From: an uncultured Alphaproteobacteria bacterium
Lineage (GTDB): Bacteria > Pseudomonadota > Alphaproteobacteria > Rs-D84
Assembly: GCA_944389685.1 (NCBI GenBank)
Contig: CALXNF010000022.1
Span: forward strand, 1-8,053
Length of the DNA: 8,053 nucleotides
Direction: 5' to 3'
The position numbers and the translations under genes are program-made. Below the pieces are notes generated by a model that was not told the origin of the DNA, ran no database searches, and saw nothing but the letters and a program-made list of their open reading frames with translations. Numbering within the stretch: the first letter of the stretch is position 1; every line of letters begins with the position of its first letter. This document shows, piece after piece, positions 4,530 through 8,053 of this stretch.

Positions 4530-7094
4530 TCATCCAAATAAGTTTAATTGCGTCCTAGTATTCTTCTGCTGTGATACTTTTGAATCTTTCTTTTTTTCTT
4601 TATTCCCTTCAAGCTTCTGTTCTGTTGGCGCTATGTCTTGACATAAAGTTTCATTATGAGATTCTAAACCAGTTAAAACCTCTTCTGCACGTGCAACTAC
4701 AGACGACGGCATACCAGCCATTTTGGCCACCTGAATCCCATAAGAACGATTTGCTACACCGGCAACAATTTTATGCATAAATATTATTTCGTTATTATGT
4801 TCACGCACGTCTATTGTTAAACAAGTCACATTCTGCAATTGTCCTGCCTCGCACCCAACCAGCGCAGTCAATTCATGGTAATGCGTTGCAAAAAGAGTCC
4901 TTGGTTGCAATTCATTTAAATATTCCAAAACCGCCTGTGCTATTGCCATACCATCATAGGTAGATGTACCGCGCCCTATTTCATCAAATATGATGAACGA
5001 AGAATGCGTAGCGCGACGCAATATATTTGCGGTTTCACTCATTTCAACCATAAAAGTAGATTGACCGGCAGCCAAATTATCTGACGCCCCAACTCGACTG
5101 AACAACTGGTCACAAATACCGATTGTTGCACGTACTGCCGGAACGAAAGCCCCCAAATGCGCCAATACCACCAACAAAGCATTTTGACGCAAATATGTTG
5201 ATTTACCTGCCATATTCGGTCCAGTCAGCAAAGCAATAGATTTAACATTTAAATTACAATCGTTTTTAACAAAGTTATCACCGCGACTGCGTAAAACAAA
5301 ATCAATTACAGGGTGGCGACCACCGACTATATCAAACGCGACATCATTTGTTATTTCTGGTCTTACCCAAGAATATTTATCTGCGACAACCGCCAGCGAA
5401 TACCAAACGTCCAAATCAGCTAGTAATTCCGCAGTAGCCAATAAATCATCTGAAATTTCACGAATTTTATCTATTAATTTAGCAATAATTTCTGCCTCTA
5501 TGGCGGCGGACTTTTCTGCGGCACTACGTACATCATTATCCAAATCTATAAGTCTAGATGTCGTAAACCGCATATTTCCAGCCATTGTTTGGCGATGAAT
5601 GAACCCAGCCTCTGGTTTCATCAATGCGTCAGCTTTAGCACTTGGTACTTCTATAAAATATCCAAGAATATTATTATATTTTATTTTTAAGTTATGAACA
5701 CCCGTTACAGCTGCATATTCTGCCTGCATACCAGCAATTGTTTCTTTTGCACCGTGCGCCAAACCTCGCATATGGTCTAACGATACATCAAAACCTGACC
5801 GAATCACATCACCATCACGAAAGAACGTCGGTAATTCATCACTTAATGCAGAGCTTAATTCTAGTGCTAATTCATCATGAGAATTTATTTTAGAAAAACG
5901 TTCGTTAAAATCTGCATCCAAACGATTTCCCAACATTTTTGCATTCGGTAATTCTATTAAGAAATCTGCAATATGTCGCATATCACGTGGGGTACCTCGC
6001 CCCGACAATAATCTTGATAAACTACGACCGACGTCCGGTACAGATGCCAGTGCTGTAGAAACAGCCCCCATAACATCTGTATTAATTAGTAAATGCCCAA
6101 TATGATTTTGACGGCGTTTTATTTCATCTATATCGCCAGACAAAGTCCGCAAATAAGCCCTTAATTTACGAGCACCAGCCGCAGTCTTTGTGTTATCTAA
6201 AACGTCTGTTAAACAAACACCGCCTTCGTTTATAGGTGCATCAATTTCCAAACTTTTCCAAGTAGCAGAGTCTATTAATAATTGTTTCCCGTTTTTATAT
6301 ACGTATGGTGACCGAAAAGTAATGGCTGCACCACGTTGAGTATTAAATAAATACCCTGCCAACAGCCTGATCGCACTATCGTAACTACTTACAGTTTCAT
6401 CTGCCGTTTTTACAGCCCCACCAAAAACGCTAGAAACAATGGTATCTATATCGGCACGTCGATATAACTTTTCATATACAGGCGTGGTTTTAAACACGTC
6501 ACGCAAATGCATAATCGTTTCATTTTCCGCCAAATTTTCTGGATATATTATTTCAGCAGGGTTAATTCTAACTAAATCATCAATCACATCTGCAGTTTTA
6601 CCGACAAAAAATTCACCTGTAGAAATATCGCAACCAGCAATATCAAACATACCGTCACCTGTCATAACGACGGATATAAGAAAATTAGAATTTTTCGGCG
6701 TTAATAAATTTTCATCTGTAAGCGTACCAGGCGTTAAAACACGAATAATTTTTCTATCAATAAACTTATGCCCACGCGCTTTCGCTTCTGCTGGCGTCTC
6801 CATCTGTTCAACTAAGGCCACACGAAAACCGGCACGAACCAATCGACCGAAATAATTATCCGCCGCGTGCCAAGGGATTCCGCACATTGGTATGTTTTCT
6901 CCCTCGCCATCTGTACCACGCTGCGTTAAAACCAAACCTAAATTTTTACTTATAATTTTCGCGTCATCAAAAAACGCCTCATAAAAATCACCTAAACGAA
7001 ACATCAACAGCGCATCAGGATTTTCTTCCTTCATGTTGACGTATTGTTGCATAACAGGTGTTAACTTACTTTTTTCCGCCACGGTACAATCCAT
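4530..7094 (-). CDS. mutS: DNA mismatch repair protein MutS
   Basis: MutS recognises mismatches and small loops and then recruits MutL. The 854-residue length matches E. coli MutS (853). Seen in order: the mismatch-reading motif GDFYEAF with F37 and E39 (domain I), the connector and core helical domains (about 130-570, with KIKYNNILGYFIEV in the clamp), and the ATPase domain with Walker A GPNMAGKST (625-633), the signature region around DNLAAGQSTFMVEMSE, Walker B IIFDEIGRGTS (D704, E705) and ATHYHEL (736-742). After about residue 810 the tail is Lys/Gln-rich and ends in QLNLFG, a good match to the beta-clamp binding consensus QL[SD]LF. The tetramerisation helix at the end of E. coli MutS is absent. 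The ATG shares one base with the xseB stop (TAATG) and has no clear Shine-Dalgarno, so reinitiation after xseB is likely. MutL is not in the window. Confidence 0.98.
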   Translation of the reverse strand: MDCTVAEKSKLTPVMQQYVNMKEENPDALLMFRLGDFYEAFFDDAKIISKNLGLVLTQRGTDGEGENIPMCGIPWHAADNYFGRLVRAGFRVALVEQMETPAEAKARGHKFIDRKIIRVLTPGTLTDENLLTPKNSNFLISVVMTGDGMFDIAGCDISTGEFFVGKTADVIDDLVRINPAEIIYPENLAENETIMHLRDVFKTTPVYEKLYRRADIDTIVSSVFGGAVKTADETVSSYDSAIRLLAGYLFNTQRGAAITFRSPYVYKNGKQLLIDSATWKSLEIDAPINEGGVCLTDVLDNTKTAAGARKLRAYLRTLSGDIDEIKRRQNHIGHLLINTDVMGAVSTALASVPDVGRSLSRLLSGRGTPRDMRHIADFLIELPNAKMLGNRLDADFNERFSKINSHDELALELSSALSDELPTFFRDGDVIRSGFDVSLDHMRGLAHGAKETIAGMQAEYAAVTGVHNLKIKYNNILGYFIEVPSAKADALMKPEAGFIHRQTMAGNMRFTTSRLIDLDNDVRSAAEKSAAIEAEIIAKLIDKIREISDDLLATAELLADLDVWYSLAVVADKYSWVRPEITNDVAFDIVGGRHPVIDFVLRSRGDNFVKNDCNLNVKSIALLTGPNMAGKSTYLRQNALLVVLAHLGAFVPAVRATIGICDQLFSRVGASDNLAAGQSTFMVEMSETANILRRATHSSFIIFDEIGRGTSTYDGMAIAQAVLEYLNELQPRTLFATHYHELTALVGCEAGQLQNVTCLTIDVREHNNEIIFMHKIVAGVANRSYGIQVAKMAGMPSSVVARAEEVLTGLESHNETLCQDIAPTEQKLEGNKEKKKDSKVSQQKNTRTQLNLFG

Positions 7095-7297
7095 TATGCT
7101 TGTGCAGGAGTAACTTTTAAAGTCTCTATTTTCAATTCTGCTTCTTTAAGTAATTGTTCACAATAAGCTTTTAACTTAATTCCTTGTTCATACGCAGCAA
7201 CCGCATCTGCCAAAGGTAAATCACCAGATTCCATTTTTTTAACCAAATCAGTTAATTGCTTATAAGCTTCTTCAAAAGATAATTTCTGTTCGTCCAT
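7094..7297 (-). CDS. xseB: Exodeoxyribonuclease VII small subunit
   Basis: XseB joins XseA to form exonuclease VII, which degrades single-stranded DNA from both ends. The 67-residue product shows the whole family pattern: SFEEAYKQLTDLVKKMESGDLPL (7-29), then AYEQGIKLKAYCEQLLKEAELKIE (35-58). These are two amphipathic helices with the conserved ESGDLxL turn. The start at 7297 is chosen because AAAAGGG (7304-7310) lies 6 bases before it. An in-frame ATG at 7330 would add MYVFYVIKGLF, which the family lacks, and that ATG lies within the probable promoter. The stop overlaps the mutS start as TAATG. The large subunit gene xseA is not in the window. Pairing with mutS is suggestive, since ExoVII is one of the exonucleases that can excise strands in E. 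coli mismatch repair. Confidence 0.93.
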   Translation of the reverse strand: MDEQKLSFEEAYKQLTDLVKKMESGDLPLADAVAAYEQGIKLKAYCEQLLKEAELKIETLKVTPAQA

Positions 7298-7321
7298 AAA
7301 TAACCCTTTTATAACATAGAA

Positions 7322-7350
7322 AACATACAAAATAAAACCATAAAAGGCAA
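7322..7350 (-). promoter_or_regulatory. Candidate promoter of the xseB-mutS-orf165-truB-rpsO unit
   Basis: On the minus strand, TTGCCT (7345-7350, 4 of 6) stands 17 bases before TATGTT (7322-7327, 4 of 6). This would place the start near 7315 and leave about 18 nt of leader before the xseB ATG. It is the only reasonable pair in the short gap after the infC terminator, but the match is modest. Confidence 0.4.
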
Positions 7351-7364
7351 AGATTTTTTAACAA

Positions 7365-7390
7365 TAAAAACCGCTAAAAAGCGGTTTTTA
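7365..7390. terminator. Terminator overlapping the infC stop codon
   Basis: On the minus strand, AAAAACCGC-TTTTTA-GCGGTTTTT forms a stem with an A-tract before and a T-tract after, giving a standard rho-independent terminator. The infC stop codon TAA (7388-7390) leads directly into the 5' A-tract of the stem, so the gene ends inside its terminator. The near-symmetrical A/T flanks may allow function on both strands. Confidence 0.8.
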
Positions 7391-7936
7391 TTTTGCAGGT
7401 GCGATTATAATTGATTTCGTTCTTTCATCTGGTTTTGATTTTGCTTCCATCACCCCTTTATCACCAACCAATTCCATAATTCTAGCAAATAATTCAGGCA
7501 CCGCATCCTTACCACGAGCCAAAACTTTCTTAGACCCACGCGTCATCACAGCAATTTTTACCTTATTTCCTTCACCTAAGAATTCAAAAACCTTCTTCAT
7601 TTTGATATTAAGATCATTTTCTTCGATGAAAGGTTTTACCCAAACTTCTTTAAGCTCTATGCTTTTTTGTTTTTTTCGCGCTTCAGACGCACGTTTTTTC
7701 TGTTCATATTTAAACTTACCAAAATCCATTATCTTCGCAATGGTTTGGTCGCCATTTGTGCTAATTTCAACAAGATCAAGCCCTTCATCTGCCGCCCTCT
7801 GTATAGCCTGCGACGTCGGCATAACGCCTAAATTTTGACCTGTTGAACTAATTACCTGAACCGATTTAGCAAAAATTCGGTTATTTATGCGCGGGCCCGT
7901 ATCCCGGCGATTATCACGGTTAAAAGATGTTTTAAT
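7388..7936 (-). CDS. infC: Translation initiation factor IF-3, probable AUU start
   Basis: IF3 binds the 30S subunit, keeps it apart from the 50S and checks the start codon and initiator tRNA. From the proposed start the product has 182 residues (E. coli 180). The N-domain covers about 15-84 and ends in the IF3 signature KIMDFGKFKYEQKK (68-81). A basic linker EARKKQKSIELKE and the C-domain (about 95-180) follow. The start is taken as ATT at 7934-7936 because a perfect AAAGGAG lies exactly 6 bases before it, the same spacing as at pnp, ybaB, xseB and orf165. No ATG lies nearby. A TTG at 7966 would add ten residues through the Shine-Dalgarno itself. E. coli infC also starts with AUU, which lets IF3 repress its own translation. 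In the C-domain the usual FRGREMAH block reads TRGSKKVLA. rpmI and rplT do not follow. Confidence 0.96.
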   Translation of the reverse strand: MKTSFNRDNRRDTGPRINNRIFAKSVQVISSTGQNLGVMPTSQAIQRAADEGLDLVEISTNGDQTIAKIMDFGKFKYEQKKRASEARKKQKSIELKEVWVKPFIEENDLNIKMKKVFEFLGEGNKVKIAVMTRGSKKVLARGKDAVPELFARIMELVGDKGVMEAKSKPDERTKSIIIAPAK

Positions 7937-7942
7937 TGTAGG

Positions 7943-7949
7943 CTCCTTT
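7943..7949 (-). promoter_or_regulatory. Ribosome binding site of infC, before an ATT start
   Basis: AAAGGAG is a full match to the anti-Shine-Dalgarno sequence and is followed by CCTACA and ATT. The 6-base gap equals that of the other genes in the window, which is the main reason for calling AUU the start. The short stretch CCTTTTAAAGG just upstream could pair weakly with part of the site. Confidence 0.8.
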
Positions 7950-7965
7950 AAAAGGTTATGACGCA

Positions 7966-7994
7966 ATTATTATCTATTTGCTAGCGCTTTTCAA
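7966..7994 (-). promoter_or_regulatory. Candidate infC promoter
   Basis: On the minus strand, TTGAAA (7989-7994, 5 of 6) is followed after 17 bases by AATAAT (7966-7971, 5 of 6), placing the start near 7959. The -35 box would lie inside the end of the upstream ORF. If right, the TTG at 7966 is not transcribed as part of infC, which agrees with the AUU start. Confidence 0.5.
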
Positions 7995-8053
7995 CAAATT
8001 TTGAACTAATTGTAATGCGATCCACGCTTCTCTTTTCGCAGCAGGTTTCAGTA
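7974..8053 (-). CDS. C-terminal end of an unidentified protein (partial)
   Basis: One minus-strand frame is open from the window edge to TAG at 7974-7976 and reads LKPAAKREAWIALQLVQNLLKSASK. The Lys/Ala/Leu-rich amphipathic helix looks like a real protein end. A second frame, ending at about 7982, gives a less protein-like peptide (ETCCEKRSVDRITISS...). The stop lies 37 bases before the infC ATT, a normal intergenic distance. The fragment is too short to name; the usual thrS neighbour of infC is not recognisable in it. Confidence 0.45.
   Translation of the reverse strand, partial: LKPAAKREAWIALQLVQNLLKSASK

Noticed and set aside
6439..6855. Plus-strand open frame of 138 codons inside mutS
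   Set aside because: It is antisense to the conserved MutS connector domain; low-GC coding sequence often leaves such shadow frames.
7298..7330. N-terminal extension of XseB from the ATG at 7330
   Set aside because: The added MYVFYVIKGLF spans the Shine-Dalgarno and predicted promoter and is not part of the family.
7937..7966. TTG start for IF3 at 7966
   Set aside because: It would be translated through a perfect Shine-Dalgarno, has none of its own, and lies at the predicted -10 box.
1..8053. Mobile element, CRISPR array or defence system
   Set aside because: No repeats with spacers, no transposase or integrase motifs and no terminal inverted repeats were seen; all large frames are conserved housekeeping genes except the 165-residue ORF.

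Overview
This is an AT-rich, tightly packed housekeeping region in which every supported gene lies on the minus strand. In transcription order (high to low coordinates) it holds the tail of an unidentified gene, infC (IF3), xseB (exonuclease VII small subunit), mutS, an unrecognised 165-residue ORF, truB, rpsO (S15), pnp (PNPase), ybaB and tRNA-Val(UAC). The organism is probably a proteobacterium. The truB-rpsO-pnp order and the IF3 linker stretch EARKKQKSIELKE look alphaproteobacterial, and the short spacers and low GC resemble host-associated lineages. This placement is an inference from remembered families, not a search result.

There are three or four transcription units. (1) infC has a candidate promoter overlapping the end of the upstream gene and stops inside its own terminator, so rpmI and rplT do not follow it. 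(2) xseB-mutS-orf165-truB-rpsO are chained by TAATG and ATGA overlaps or very short gaps, and end at a perfect palindromic terminator directly after rpsO. (3) pnp and ybaB start from a strong promoter followed by a long leader hairpin. (4) tRNA-Val has its own good promoter but shares the final terminator with the pnp-ybaB message. No stretch above 300 bases lacks a gene. The longest gap (about 165 bases, between rpsO and pnp) is filled by a terminator, a promoter and the leader hairpin. I saw no mobile element, CRISPR array or phage gene.

The genes cover translation initiation (IF3), ribosome structure (S15), tRNA pseudouridylation (TruB), RNA turnover (PNPase), mismatch repair and excision (MutS, ExoVII) and nucleoid or DNA binding (YbaB).

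The most interesting signals are regulatory or structural. They are an AUU start for infC behind a perfect Shine-Dalgarno sequence, an RNase III-type hairpin at the start of the pnp leader, and a tRNA in which the nearly universal G19-C56 tertiary pair appears swapped to A19-U56. There are also unusual residues in the PNPase pore loop and the IF3 C-domain, and an orphan ORF coupled to mutS. I found no clearly new multi-gene system.
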